A stretch of DNA of 35,456 nucleotides from Desulfobacteraceae bacterium (GTDB lineage: Bacteria; Desulfobacterota; Desulfobacteria; Desulfobacterales; SURF-15), in the NCBI GenBank assembly GCA_003599475.1, contig QZKK01000118.1:1-35456 (forward strand). The letters are read 5' to 3'. Below the pieces are notes generated by a model. The model was not told the DNA's origin and ran no database searches. It worked only from the letters and a program-made list of their open reading frames with translations. The translations under genes and the position numbers were made by a program. This document shows, in pieces, positions 15,617-24,110 of this stretch; the first letter of the stretch is position 1, and each line of letters begins with the position of its first letter.

Positions 15617-18301
15617 CTATCCGGATCTATTGGTGATTGCCGCTGACACCATTTCTTCGGCGCAGACAAGATGGGCCGGTTTTGCTTTGGACTTTTTCTC
15701 TTTGTCCGATGCAAGCGGGCTTTCCTCCGGGCGGAAGTTGCCGCTGCCGTTTAAAGACAAATCGATCTGTTCGGCAAGGTACCGCAAATGATCTTTTTCC
15801 AGCTCGGCTGTCCTTATAATGGCGTCATGGGGTCCCCGGATCGGACAAATCCGCGTGCCTCCCAGGGTAAACTCGGACCATCTCAAACGCCTTTTTACCC
15901 TGCTGGATTCCTCGCTGATAAAAAGTGTCATGGGCTCCTCGAACGGGCGGGGAAGGTAATTTTTCTGAGCCCAGACATTTGCCGCCATTTTCAATTTCAA
16001 TCGGATGGAGGCTTTCAGCTCCCGGAGGCTGCGTGAGGACCGCCCTGCGGAAACTCCTCCGACCCTGCTCTTGCGCCTCCTACGGAATCTTCTCACAACA
16101 TGATCGATGACAAAAAGCGCCATTTCCTCCAATGCCTGAAACCTCCCGGTGCAAACCCGAGCCGGTTCGATCAGCCCAAGGAACGCCACCTTTTCTCCCG
16201 CATCGTCGAGTTGTCGTGCGATTTCGTAGGCGACTGCAGCTCCATGGCAGATTCCAGCAATCCGGTAGGGTCCCTTTTTTTGGATATCCCGGATATGCGT
16301 AAGATAATAGGAAGCCGCCGATTCGATATCGCTCGGGATGTCCAACCCGTATCGCAACGCGTAGAACGGGCGCTTTCGTCCCAAAAACCGGGCCAGATCG
16401 CCAAGATCGTGGTAGACATTGGCGATGTTTCCGGGAATACAGAAAAAGGGAAGATCCTCGCCGCGATCCTCCAGAACGACAATCGGTGTTTCCGATGCCG
16501 CGAAGTCGCCGCCGTCGAGCAACTCGCCGAGAGCGCGGATCGTCGGTGCACGGTAGAGGATCGATGGGGAAACTTTTTGGTCGATCATTTTCTCCAGCCG
16601 GGCGACCAAGGAAACTGCTTTCAGGGAGTCTCCCCCCAGTTCGAAAAAGTTGTCGTTTGCGCCCACAGCGCCGGTGTATAGAATTTCCTGAAAAACAACG
16701 GCGAGCCGTTCCTCCGTCGGTGTGGACGGGGCTGCAAACTCCGAATTCAGATATGGGCGGGTTTTACCAGGCAGCGGAAGTGCACGCTTGTCGATTTTTC
16801 CGGATGCGTTGGTGGGAAGCGAATCCAGAAAGATAAAGTCTGTCGGAATCATGTAGTCCGGCAGTTTTCCTTTCAGGAATGAACGCAGTTCACCAACACT
16901 GGGCGTTTCATCCCTGTTTGAAACCAAATAAGCCGCCAATCGCCTGCCGCCCGCTTTATCATCGATTGGGACAACGGCTGCATGCTGAATTCCACTGTGG
17001 CCGGTAAGCGCCTGTTCGATCCCTCTCGGTTCAACCCGGTAGCCTCTGATTTTTATCTGGTCATCTTTTCGGCCCAGACAGATCAGGCATCCGTCCGGCA
17101 GGAGGTATCCCAGGTCGCCGGTTCGATAGATCCGCTCTCGATCCGTTCCGATCGTCCGGAATGCCGCCTCCGTCAAATCCGGCCTCCGCCAGTACCCGGA
17201 GGAAAGGAAACGGCTTCGAACGGCGATCTCTCCGGTCTTCCCGTTTTCGACTTCGCCTCCCTCCGGATCCAAGATGACGACGCGCTGGTCCTCTATTTCA
17301 TAACCCGCGGGAACCACGCCGGCTTGAATCTGCGTCTCTTTTCCGATTTTAAACATCCGGAAAGTCGAGGTCTCCGTCGATCCAATGCCGTTGACGAGAA
17401 CGCAGTTTTCAGAAAAATTCTTTTTGAACAGATCCACATCCCCTGCTTCGACCCGCTCCCCTCCGAGCCGAACGACCCGCAAGCTGCCGAAATCCCTTCT
17501 CCCTTCGAGAGTCCGTGCCCAGGAACGGAAAAGGGTCGGGGTAAAATAGGAAATCGTCAGCTTTTCTTCGATCATCCACCCGGTGAGCCGGGAAATCCCA
17601 TACGCTTTGACATCGAAAGGATAAATCGCGGCTCCGTTCAACAGAGCACTCAGAAGGTCACGGAGAGATCCGTTCGAACTGCATGAGATTAAAAGCGTCA
17701 GACGGTCCTTATCCGTAATCCCGATTCCATTCGTGCAGTTCATCACAAAATGCTGGATGCTGCGGTGCGTGTGCAAAACCCCCTTCGGCTCACCGGTCGA
17801 GCCGGATGTGTAGAATAGAAAAGCGGGCATTTCGGGCGTTATGGAGATTTCGGGGTTTCGATCCGATCCTTGGGATTCGATGTGACCGATGTCAAGGACA
17901 TGTGTGACTCCCCTCAGACATTCTCGGCCTCGGAATCGGCTCTCGGTGATGACGAAATTCGCCAGCGAGTCCTTCAGCATATGCTCGATTCTTTCTTCGG
18001 GAAGCGACGGATCGATGATCAGGCAGATCTTTCCGGCCTTCAAAATGCCAAGTACGGCCACGGCCGTCTCGATGTCATGGCCGAGGAAAACGGCTGCCGT
18101 TTCGGCTAAAGTGGGGCTGTATTTTAATAATTCCCGAGCCAAATGATTGGCCGAAGCGTTCAAATCCGCATAAGACAGCCTTCGGTTCGGGGTCTTTACA
18201 GCCGTAAGATCTCGATGAAACCTCACGATACTTTCGAAGCGTTCCGGGATCGAACGGAGCAGTTCCTCCCGTCCAAATCGGATGAAACTTTCACCGGCCA
18301 T
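15617..18301 (-). CDS. NRPS-like protein: adenylation, carrier, thioesterase
   Basis: 894 residues from the ATG at 18299-18301, which has GGGAGG 5 nt upstream; a TTG 12 nt earlier is less likely. The adenylation domain covers about residues 20-510 (FYTSGSTGEPKGV, GIGSTETSTF, YRTGDLGYLLPDG, GRKDDQIKIRGYRVE, NASGKIDKRALP). The carrier domain follows (NFFELGGDSLKAV, Ser near 557), then an alpha/beta-hydrolase thioesterase (about 610-850). There is no condensation domain. At the substrate pocket the usual S-F-D-x-S-V is SSNGSLRDLL, so the Asp that binds the alpha-amino group is replaced by Asn. The thioesterase elbow is GICHGA, with Cys for the usual Ser, and its GPHDAIIR keeps the His. It may load a non-amino-acid acyl group and pass it to an acceptor (inference). 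Confidence 0.9.
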   Translation of the reverse strand: MAGESFIRFGREELLRSIPERFESIVRFHRDLTAVKTPNRRLSYADLNASANHLARELLKYSPTLAETAAVFLGHDIETAVAVLGILKAGKICLIIDPSLPEERIEHMLKDSLANFVITESRFRGRECLRGVTHVLDIGHIESQGSDRNPEISITPEMPAFLFYTSGSTGEPKGVLHTHRSIQHFVMNCTNGIGITDKDRLTLLISCSSNGSLRDLLSALLNGAAIYPFDVKAYGISRLTGWMIEEKLTISYFTPTLFRSWARTLEGRRDFGSLRVVRLGGERVEAGDVDLFKKNFSENCVLVNGIGSTETSTFRMFKIGKETQIQAGVVPAGYEIEDQRVVILDPEGGEVENGKTGEIAVRSRFLSSGYWRRPDLTEAAFRTIGTDRERIYRTGDLGYLLPDGCLICLGRKDDQIKIRGYRVEPRGIEQALTGHSGIQHAAVVPIDDKAGGRRLAAYLVSNRDETPSVGELRSFLKGKLPDYMIPTDFIFLDSLPTNASGKIDKRALPLPGKTRPYLNSEFAAPSTPTEERLAVVFQEILYTGAVGANDNFFELGGDSLKAVSLVARLEKMIDQKVSPSILYRAPTIRALGELLDGGDFAASETPIVVLEDRGEDLPFFCIPGNIANVYHDLGDLARFLGRKRPFYALRYGLDIPSDIESAASYYLTHIRDIQKKGPYRIAGICHGAAVAYEIARQLDDAGEKVAFLGLIEPARVCTGRFQALEEMALFVIDHVVRRFRRRRKSRVGGVSAGRSSRSLRELKASIRLKLKMAANVWAQKNYLPRPFEEPMTLFISEESSRVKRRLRWSEFTLGGTRICPIRGPHDAIIRTAELEKDHLRYLAEQIDLSLNGSGNFRPEESPLASDKEKKSKAKPAHLVCAEEMVSAAITNRSG

Positions 18302-18360
18302 TGCACCTCCCAATAAGCGAGCTGAAGCGAAAGACTACATAGAGATCACGGGGAAGAAGA

Positions 18361-19275
18361 TCACGATTGTTTTCGGACGGTTTCCATTTTCGGTGGAAAA
18401 AACATCGAAATGGCCAACGGGACCAATCGCGTAAGGCTTCTTACCTGGTGCTGCCTTAAGAATCTTCTGTATTCAATCGGCTCCTGATCGATCCGGTTCC
18501 ACATGGCATACAGAAATCCTTTCATCATGAAAAATCCGACCAGAGGGTTTCGAAGATAGATGCTGCGTCCGATGGCGCGCATCGTAAAATGCCACAGGTA
18601 CCCTCCCATATAATAGCTGCTGTCGCCGTATTTCATGCAGGCTTTGTACAAGCCTTCTCCGATGGCCGTACCCATCGATCTGAGATGAATGAATCTCAGA
18701 TCGGGCAGCTCATAGGTTTCCCATCCATGTTTATTGGCCCGGATGACATCCACACCGTCCCAGCCGGCTCGACTAATAAGCCCGCCGATCTCATCGAAGC
18801 ATTCTCTGCGATAAAATTTAACCGGCCCCTGGACATATCCCTTTGGAGCGACATTGTTGATCAGTTTTCCATCTCTTGGTTCAAACAAGGGCCCTCCGGT
18901 GATTCCGAGCCGGGGATTGGCGGAGATCTCTCCACATATCCTCTCCAGGGTGTGTGGCGGGAAATCGAGATCGGCATCGAATTTGGATAAAATCGTATAG
19001 GAGTCGTCGCCGATCCGCCGATATCCTTCGTAAAAGGCCTCGATAACCCCCTGACCCGGCTTGCGGAACCCTCTGTCGGGAAGGTCTACACAGCGGATGA
19101 ATGATGCCCTGGACATGTAATCATGAATGATCTCCGAGGTTCGATCTTTGCTGCCGTCGTTTACGATGATCCATCTTTTCGGCGGCTTCATCTGATTGAT
19201 CATGCAGGTGATGGTGGTCTCGATGTACCTTTCTTCGTCCCTTGCGGGGCTGATCAAAATGATTTCTTGGTCCAC
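18361..19275 (-). CDS. Family 2 glycosyltransferase
   Basis: 304 residues from a GTG start (19273-19275) with AGGAG 9 nt upstream. A longer in-frame GTG at 19374 lacks such support. The GT-A fold signature is clear: ILISPARDEERYIE, WIIVNDGSKDRTSEI, the metal-binding DAD in LSKFDADLDFPP, and FYRRECFDEIGG. One or two hydrophobic segments near the C-terminus suggest membrane association. It is a paralogue of the GT2 at 28138-29064, sharing PKRWIIVNDGS and the downstream layout. It lies 59 bp upstream of the NRPS-like gene, same strand. Acceptor and donor sugars cannot be read. Confidence 0.9.
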   Translation of the reverse strand: MDQEIILISPARDEERYIETTITCMINQMKPPKRWIIVNDGSKDRTSEIIHDYMSRASFIRCVDLPDRGFRKPGQGVIEAFYEGYRRIGDDSYTILSKFDADLDFPPHTLERICGEISANPRLGITGGPLFEPRDGKLINNVAPKGYVQGPVKFYRRECFDEIGGLISRAGWDGVDVIRANKHGWETYELPDLRFIHLRSMGTAIGEGLYKACMKYGDSSYYMGGYLWHFTMRAIGRSIYLRNPLVGFFMMKGFLYAMWNRIDQEPIEYRRFLRQHQVRSLTRLVPLAISMFFPPKMETVRKQS

Positions 19276-19796
19276 GATCGTAGTCTCCTGTGATGGAATC
19301 TTTTGAATGCGGCCTTTCCTGCTGAAACCCGAAAACCTGAAGGTTCCGAGCGGCGATTCCGCCGTTATCCTCACGGTTTATGCATGAAAGGACCATGCGG
19401 CTTACTGCATACGTACAGTATAAAGATCATCCTTTATCGATTGATGTAGACCTTCTGTCTATCCGCGGGTTCATGACTCATCGGGCCTGTTCTCGGGTGC
19501 GTATGAAAAAGGATAATTTACGGGTAGTTATCTACCTGCTCTTTTCAGTCCCGTGCGGATTTTCTTCGATCGGTTTAACGCCGTAATAGATTGAAATAAC
19601 TTGAAATATCCTCTGCAATCCATTCTCCGTCGAATCGGATTATTTTGTGTTGACATTGGGTATTTCCCTTGATATTTGGGCTACCCAACAGGCTCACGGG
19701 CCTATAACAAATCATGCGCGAAGAATGAGCTTTCTCGATGAGCGAATTTAAAACCGGGTACAAACGAAAGAAAAACTCAAACGGAGGAGATTTGTT
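19276..19796. promoter_or_regulatory. Regulatory spacer upstream of the secreted-protein block
   Basis: A 521-bp region between divergent genes with no convincing ORF. A perfect -35-like TTGACA lies at 19650-19655 on the plus strand; the best -10 at 17 bp spacing is poor (TATTTG, 19673-19678). Two inverted repeats surround it: TTGGGTA (19656-19662) with TACCCAA (19682-19688), and AGGC (19690-19693) with GCCT (19700-19703). The layout suggests a regulated promoter for the 19797 gene with an untranslated leader of about 110 nt. No known riboswitch core was recognised. Confidence 0.4.
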
Positions 19797-20690
19797 ATGC
19801 CACGATGTATGTCCAACAGAGCCTTATCCTCCCGCCCGTTTTCTTATATCCGATGGGATCTGAAACGCTTGGGAATTTTCACCTTCCTGCTGGCCTTGGC
19901 TCTTTTGGCCTGCAATCCATCCGCTCAAGCCGCACAGGTTTCGATCGGCTGGGAAGCTTCCAACGGGCCTGATCTCGCAGGCTATAAGCTCTACTATGGT
20001 ACCGCCAGCCGGAGCTACGATTACAGCCTGGACGTGGGGAATTCAAATAGCTGCACGATCTCGGGACTGGAAGAGGGAAAGACCTACTACTTCGCATGCA
20101 CCGCCTATGACAGCGATCATAAAGAAACCGGCTTCTCGAAGGAAACCTCTTACACCGTGCCGGTCGTACCCGCTGCCATACCTGCCGAATCGATTTACGA
20201 AGATGCCGAGGACGGTACCACAAACGGCTGGGTCATTTATGATGCTTCCCCGGATGGAGCCGCTCTCGGTAATGTATTTGATGCCGAATGCGACAGCCGC
20301 GTGATCGAGGTGAAGTCGTCGGGCACCGATAACGGATTCCGGCTCGGCAACGGCAGCGACGGGGGCTGCTACAGTAAATGGAACAATACCGATCAATTTA
20401 CCATCGAATGGCGCATGCAATTTTCGGATTTTTTCTATGTGTTTGTCGATGTGCAGACCCCTTCCGGACGCGTCTACCTCTACTATACGCCGGAAGACAG
20501 GAACAAACTGGGAACTGGAAGCACCGTCCACTACGGCCTCGGCAGCCGTACGACCGATGGCACGTGGCAGAAAGTCGTTCGGGACCTCGAGGCGGATCTG
20601 AAAGCGGCACAGCCCAAACAGTCGATTCTATCCGTAAACGGCTTTCTTATCCGCGGCACCGGAAAGATCGACGACATCAAACTGCGATAA
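19797..20690 (+). CDS. Secreted fibronectin III-like domain protein
   Basis: A 297-residue exported protein. The signal peptide has a long basic n-region, hydrophobic IFTFLLALALLACNPSAQA, and probable cleavage after AQA; LLAC could be a lipobox, making it a lipoprotein. A fibronectin III-like domain follows (about 45-125; WEASNGPDLAGYKLYYGT, SCTISGLEEGKTYYF). A C-terminal domain of about 160 residues is Gly/Trp/Tyr rich and beta-rich, and resembles jelly-roll carbohydrate-binding folds (WRMQFSDFFYVFVDVQTPSG). The GGAGGAG ribosome site precedes the ATG. It is the first gene of a plus-strand block inside a polysaccharide locus, so it may bind or shape the exported polymer (inference). No PEP-CTERM or LPXTG-like tail is present. 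Confidence 0.8.
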   Translation: MPRCMSNRALSSRPFSYIRWDLKRLGIFTFLLALALLACNPSAQAAQVSIGWEASNGPDLAGYKLYYGTASRSYDYSLDVGNSNSCTISGLEEGKTYYFACTAYDSDHKETGFSKETSYTVPVVPAAIPAESIYEDAEDGTTNGWVIYDASPDGAALGNVFDAECDSRVIEVKSSGTDNGFRLGNGSDGGCYSKWNNTDQFTIEWRMQFSDFFYVFVDVQTPSGRVYLYYTPEDRNKLGTGSTVHYGLGSRTTDGTWQKVVRDLEADLKAAQPKQSILSVNGFLIRGTGKIDDIKLR

Positions 20691-20776
20691 CAGCAAAGAC
20701 TCCGGTCGGATCGGATTTTCTATCGCTGCGTCGCGGAACGCATGAAAAGGGAAACCGTTCCAAACGAAAGGTTGAT

Positions 20777-21157
20777 ATGGTGGTGAAATCAAAAAAAGCA
20801 AGGTGGGTTTTGTTGATTCTGTCGTCGGTGCTGGTCTCCACTGCCGGCGGCGAATCTTACTTGCATGCCTCCTATGATTCCATTCCCCCAAGTGCTGTGG
20901 GCGCCGAAAAAGGATTGATCCCGGGTGAAGCCTCCTCAGCTTGGGATATCGGCTTCCGTGACGATCAAAGCAGAATCGTCTCTGATCTGACTCCGCCGGG
21001 AAATCCATACATCATCGAAGGGGATTCCGGCACGACGCAGTCAACGACGCTGGCGCCGCCCGCAGATCTATATATCATCGATTCCATTGGCAAAACACTA
21101 CTAACCCAAAAGGAGGTGCTGTTTGGTACGAGTACAGTCTTTTTTCTTCGGATCTGA
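20777..21157 (+). CDS. Small exported protein, unrecognised
   Basis: A possible 126-residue protein with a signal-like N-terminus (KSKKARWVLLILSSVLVSTAGG). A low-complexity Ser/Pro/Gly/Ile-rich remainder follows, containing two similar segments (PPGNPYIIEGDSG and PPADLYIIDSIG). AAAGG lies a few bases before the ATG. It ends 35 nt inside the next gene, whose ribosome site lies within it, so the two may be translationally coupled. No family is recognised. It could also be a decayed paralogue of its secreted neighbours. Confidence 0.5.
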   Translation: MVVKSKKARWVLLILSSVLVSTAGGESYLHASYDSIPPSAVGAEKGLIPGEASSAWDIGFRDDQSRIVSDLTPPGNPYIIEGDSGTTQSTTLAPPADLYIIDSIGKTLLTQKEVLFGTSTVFFLRI

Positions 21158-22541
21158 ATGGGTTCTCGGCAGACCTTTCACGAAATGGTTGTTCTTTTTT
21201 TCGATTGCCCTGGTATCCGTCTTGCGGGTTTCGGTTTCCGGTGCGGCATCCATCAATCTGTTCTGGGATTCGCCGCTCGATCCGGATATCGCCGCATACA
21301 GAATCTATTATGGTACAACCAGCGGCAGCTATGCCTACAGCTTGAAGGTGGAAGGGGGTCAGTCCTGTACAATTTCAGGTCTCCAGGAGGGTGAAACGTG
21401 GTACTTCGCAGCCACATCCCTCAACAGCGGCGGCTTGGAAAGCGATCCCTGCCAGGAGATTTCCTATGCGGTTCCCATCAGTCCCCCCCCTGTCGTCGAC
21501 ACGGATGGCGACGGCATATCGGATGCGGATGAAACAAACCTCTATGGTACCGATGCAAGCAATCCCGATACCGATGGTGACGGGATCGACGACGGAACCG
21601 AGATCACCCAGAATTCCGATCCGAATTCCAAACCGGCGGCCGGCCAAAAAATCTGGCTCGAAGCGGAAAGCGGAAGTCTCGGCGCACCGATGAAAAGCGC
21701 AGCAGACGGCAGCGTATCGTCCGGATCCTATATCTGGGTTCCTGAAGGACAAAGGGATAACTACGGGACGGCTGCAAACGGAGGCTCTGCGAAATATCGG
21801 TTCCAGATCGATCAGGAGGGAGATTATCTGATTTGGGGCCGCACCCTGGCAGCCAACGATCGGAGCGACTCCTTTTTCGTCGCGGTCGACAGCGGCAGCT
21901 ATGCCCGCTGGGATGTTCCCAGAGCACAGAGCTGGTCCTGGGATGTGGCCGCGTCCGTTCATCTGGCGGCCGGGGAGCACACCCTGACGATCCTCAATCG
22001 GGAAGATGGGACAAAGCTCGACCGGATCCTGATCACAAGCGATGCCGCCTACGTTCCGGCAGGTGCGGGAGAAAGTGTCCAACCGACGCCGCCCACCCCG
22101 GTACCGGAGCCGCCTGCTTCCGCACGGGTATGGCTTGAAGCCGAAAGCGGAAGTTTGCGCACGCCGATGCAATCCGCTGCAGATGCCAGTGCCTCATCCG
22201 GAAGATATGTCTGGGTGCCCGAGGGGAAAGGAAGCAATTACGGCATTTCCGCAAGCGGCGGTTCAGTGAGTTATCGCTTCCAGTCTCCCAAGGCCGGAAA
22301 TTACCGGATCTGGGGCCGCATCCTCGCGGGCGGCGGTCAAAGCGACTCCTTTTTCGTCGCGGTCGACAGCAGCAGCTATGCCCGCTGGGATGTCCCTCCG
22401 ACTTCGGAATGGTCATGGGCAGTGGCGGCGACCGTTTCTCTGGGCGCAGGGGAGCACACCCTGATGATCCTCAATCGGGAAGACGGAACGAAAATCGACC
22501 GGATTTTAGCGACCGACGATTTTGCCTATACACCGAAATAG
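21123..22541 (+). CDS. Secreted FnIII, calcium-repeat and tandem carbohydrate-binding protein
   Basis: 472 residues from TTG 21123-21125, with a strong GGAGGT site just upstream. The order is: signal/membrane segment (WLFFFSIALVSVLRVSVSG); FnIII-like domain (about 45-120) paralogous to that of the 19797 gene; two calcium-binding thrombospondin-3-type repeats (DTDGDGISDADE, DTDGDGIDDGTE); and two CBM6/35-like modules (about 178-305 and 338-470). Each module starts IWLEAESGSL or VWLEAESGSL and shares SDSFFVAVDS and LNREDGTK. A Pro-rich linker joins the modules. No catalytic domain is seen, so it is likely a polysaccharide-binding surface protein. Confidence 0.87.
   Translation: MVRVQSFFFGSEWVLGRPFTKWLFFFSIALVSVLRVSVSGAASINLFWDSPLDPDIAAYRIYYGTTSGSYAYSLKVEGGQSCTISGLQEGETWYFAATSLNSGGLESDPCQEISYAVPISPPPVVDTDGDGISDADETNLYGTDASNPDTDGDGIDDGTEITQNSDPNSKPAAGQKIWLEAESGSLGAPMKSAADGSVSSGSYIWVPEGQRDNYGTAANGGSAKYRFQIDQEGDYLIWGRTLAANDRSDSFFVAVDSGSYARWDVPRAQSWSWDVAASVHLAAGEHTLTILNREDGTKLDRILITSDAAYVPAGAGESVQPTPPTPVPEPPASARVWLEAESGSLRTPMQSAADASASSGRYVWVPEGKGSNYGISASGGSVSYRFQSPKAGNYRIWGRILAGGGQSDSFFVAVDSSSYARWDVPPTSEWSWAVAATVSLGAGEHTLMILNREDGTKIDRILATDDFAYTPK
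21864..22393 (+). repeat. Near-identical DNA repeat inside the two carbohydrate-binding modules
   Basis: The 53-bp segments 21864-21916 and 22341-22393 differ at one base. A second stretch encoding GEHTL and LNREDGTK is also nearly identical between the modules. The flanking module sequence is more diverged, which points to local gene conversion or a recent duplication. Confidence 0.9.
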
Positions 22542-22673
22542 GGATCGCCGGATTTCAACCAGACGGCATATCCTGTTTATGGAGTGCTTCGATCATTCGA
22601 CGTAGTTCAATGAAAACCAAAGTGAAACCCGGGGACCAAATCAGCCTCCGGCAGGGAGCAAAGGATCGAAAAA

Positions 22674-24110
22674 ATGAAAATGAAGAGAAAGAGAATCGTC
22701 GGGCTCGGTTTTGCGGCTATGAGGAGTAAGAAGAGGGTACTTGGAAATCGCTTCATCAAAGGAGCTGTGATGAGCATCAGTTTTGTCCTCATGATGTTCG
22801 GCGCACACGCCGATGCCCATGCTGCGGTCCATTACGTCGATAATGCCGCTAACGGCGCCAACAACGGCTCATCGTGGAGTAATGCCTGGGAAGGCTTCGG
22901 GGCCATCAATTGGGGGAGTATAAGCGCCGGTGATACGATCTATATTTCCGGAGGATCGAGTTCGAAGGTCTATTCCGAAACACTCGAGATTGGTGCAGCC
23001 ACCGGCACCTCCGGCTCTCCGATTAAAATCACCAAAGGAACGGAATCCGGGCATAATGGAGAGGTGATCATTGACGGCGGCAATTCCCGATCGAACGGCA
23101 TCAACTCCAGAACTTCGGGCAGAAATTATTTCAGGGTATCCAATATGACTGTCCGCAATCACCAGGCACAGGAGGTCCGGATTGAAAACGCAACCGGAAC
23201 GGTGATCGAAAACATCCGGATTCCAGATTCCACATGTACAGGAGTCCGATTCCGATACAATACCGGTTGCACCATCAGAGGCATCCATTACGACACCGTA
23301 AACATGGGAGGATCGGTCGAAACGGACGGGATTTTTCTTCAGGATTCGACCAATACGACGATTGAATACAATTACATCGAAGTGACCAACGAGAATTCTT
23401 CGACTCACGATGACTGTTTTCAACAGGGGGCAGGGACATCATGGGCCGGAGGCGGCACCTTTCGCGGAAACTACTGTAATCAGAACAATCGCGACACCGT
23501 CAACGCACAGGGAATCTTTTGGGAAGACGCCAAAGGCACCTGGAATATCTACAACAACGTTGTGGACGGCCATGATTACGTGAAGAACCTGATCAATTTT
23601 AAAAACGCCCGCGCATCCGCGGTTCTCAACATTTACAATAACACGATCAAGGGCGGCTCGAGCCAGGCCGGGAGCATCGTCCGAGTTCAGGCCATGGACA
23701 GCATCACCGTAAGAATGAAAAACAATATCGGTTACTCGACATCATCCAATCAATCGATCGTAAATCTCTCAGGCACGATGACGGACGATATCAACTATAA
23801 CATCTGGTATTGTCCGAATAATGCGAATGGCTATGACGGCAGCTCCTGGTCAGGCTGGCAATCGAGAGGGTATGATAGTCAAGGGCACAATTCCAATCCC
23901 CTCCTGGGTTCCGAATGCAGAGTGAGCGATGTAAATGCCCCGGGTCATGACGGCGGTACGGCCATCGGATTGTTTTCAGTCGACAGAGATGGTGTAAACA
24001 GGCCGCAGGGTTTGACCTGGGATATCGGCGCCTATGAATGCGTGTCGGGAGGCGGAGTCATCGCCAAGCCTTCGCCGCCCCTCAACCTGCGCGTCGTCGG
24101 TTTGCAGTAA
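22674..24110 (+). CDS. Secreted right-handed parallel beta-helix protein
   Basis: Up to 478 residues. The ATG at 22674 has AAAGGATC upstream and gives a long basic n-region before SISFVLMMFGAHADAHAA. ATG 22770 has an even better AAGGAG site but would leave a signal without positive charge. The mature protein starts HYVDNAANGANNGSSW, typical of parallel beta-helix proteins of the pectate-lyase superfold. Asn-rich rungs repeat (TTIEYNYIEV, WNIYNNVVDG, LNIYNNTIKG). The DGVNRPQG and DIGAYE end is common in such proteins. It could be a polysaccharide lyase, epimerase or binding protein; I cannot place a catalytic residue. It ends with PSPPLNLRVVGLQ, like the first strand of an FnIII domain, just before a repeat array. 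Confidence 0.85.
   Translation: MKMKRKRIVGLGFAAMRSKKRVLGNRFIKGAVMSISFVLMMFGAHADAHAAVHYVDNAANGANNGSSWSNAWEGFGAINWGSISAGDTIYISGGSSSKVYSETLEIGAATGTSGSPIKITKGTESGHNGEVIIDGGNSRSNGINSRTSGRNYFRVSNMTVRNHQAQEVRIENATGTVIENIRIPDSTCTGVRFRYNTGCTIRGIHYDTVNMGGSVETDGIFLQDSTNTTIEYNYIEVTNENSSTHDDCFQQGAGTSWAGGGTFRGNYCNQNNRDTVNAQGIFWEDAKGTWNIYNNVVDGHDYVKNLINFKNARASAVLNIYNNTIKGGSSQAGSIVRVQAMDSITVRMKNNIGYSTSSNQSIVNLSGTMTDDINYNIWYCPNNANGYDGSSWSGWQSRGYDSQGHNSNPLLGSECRVSDVNAPGHDGGTAIGLFSVDRDGVNRPQGLTWDIGAYECVSGGGVIAKPSPPLNLRVVGLQ

Noticed and set aside
19380..19586. 68-codon plus-strand ORF in the spacer before the secreted-protein genes
   Set aside because: It has no ribosome site, no hydrophobic or domain pattern, and lies upstream of the likely promoter of the next gene.
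19797..24110. PEP-CTERM/exosortase system
   Set aside because: None of the secreted proteins ends in a PEP-type motif plus helix plus basic tail, and no exosortase is in the window, although the gene neighbourhood resembles such loci.
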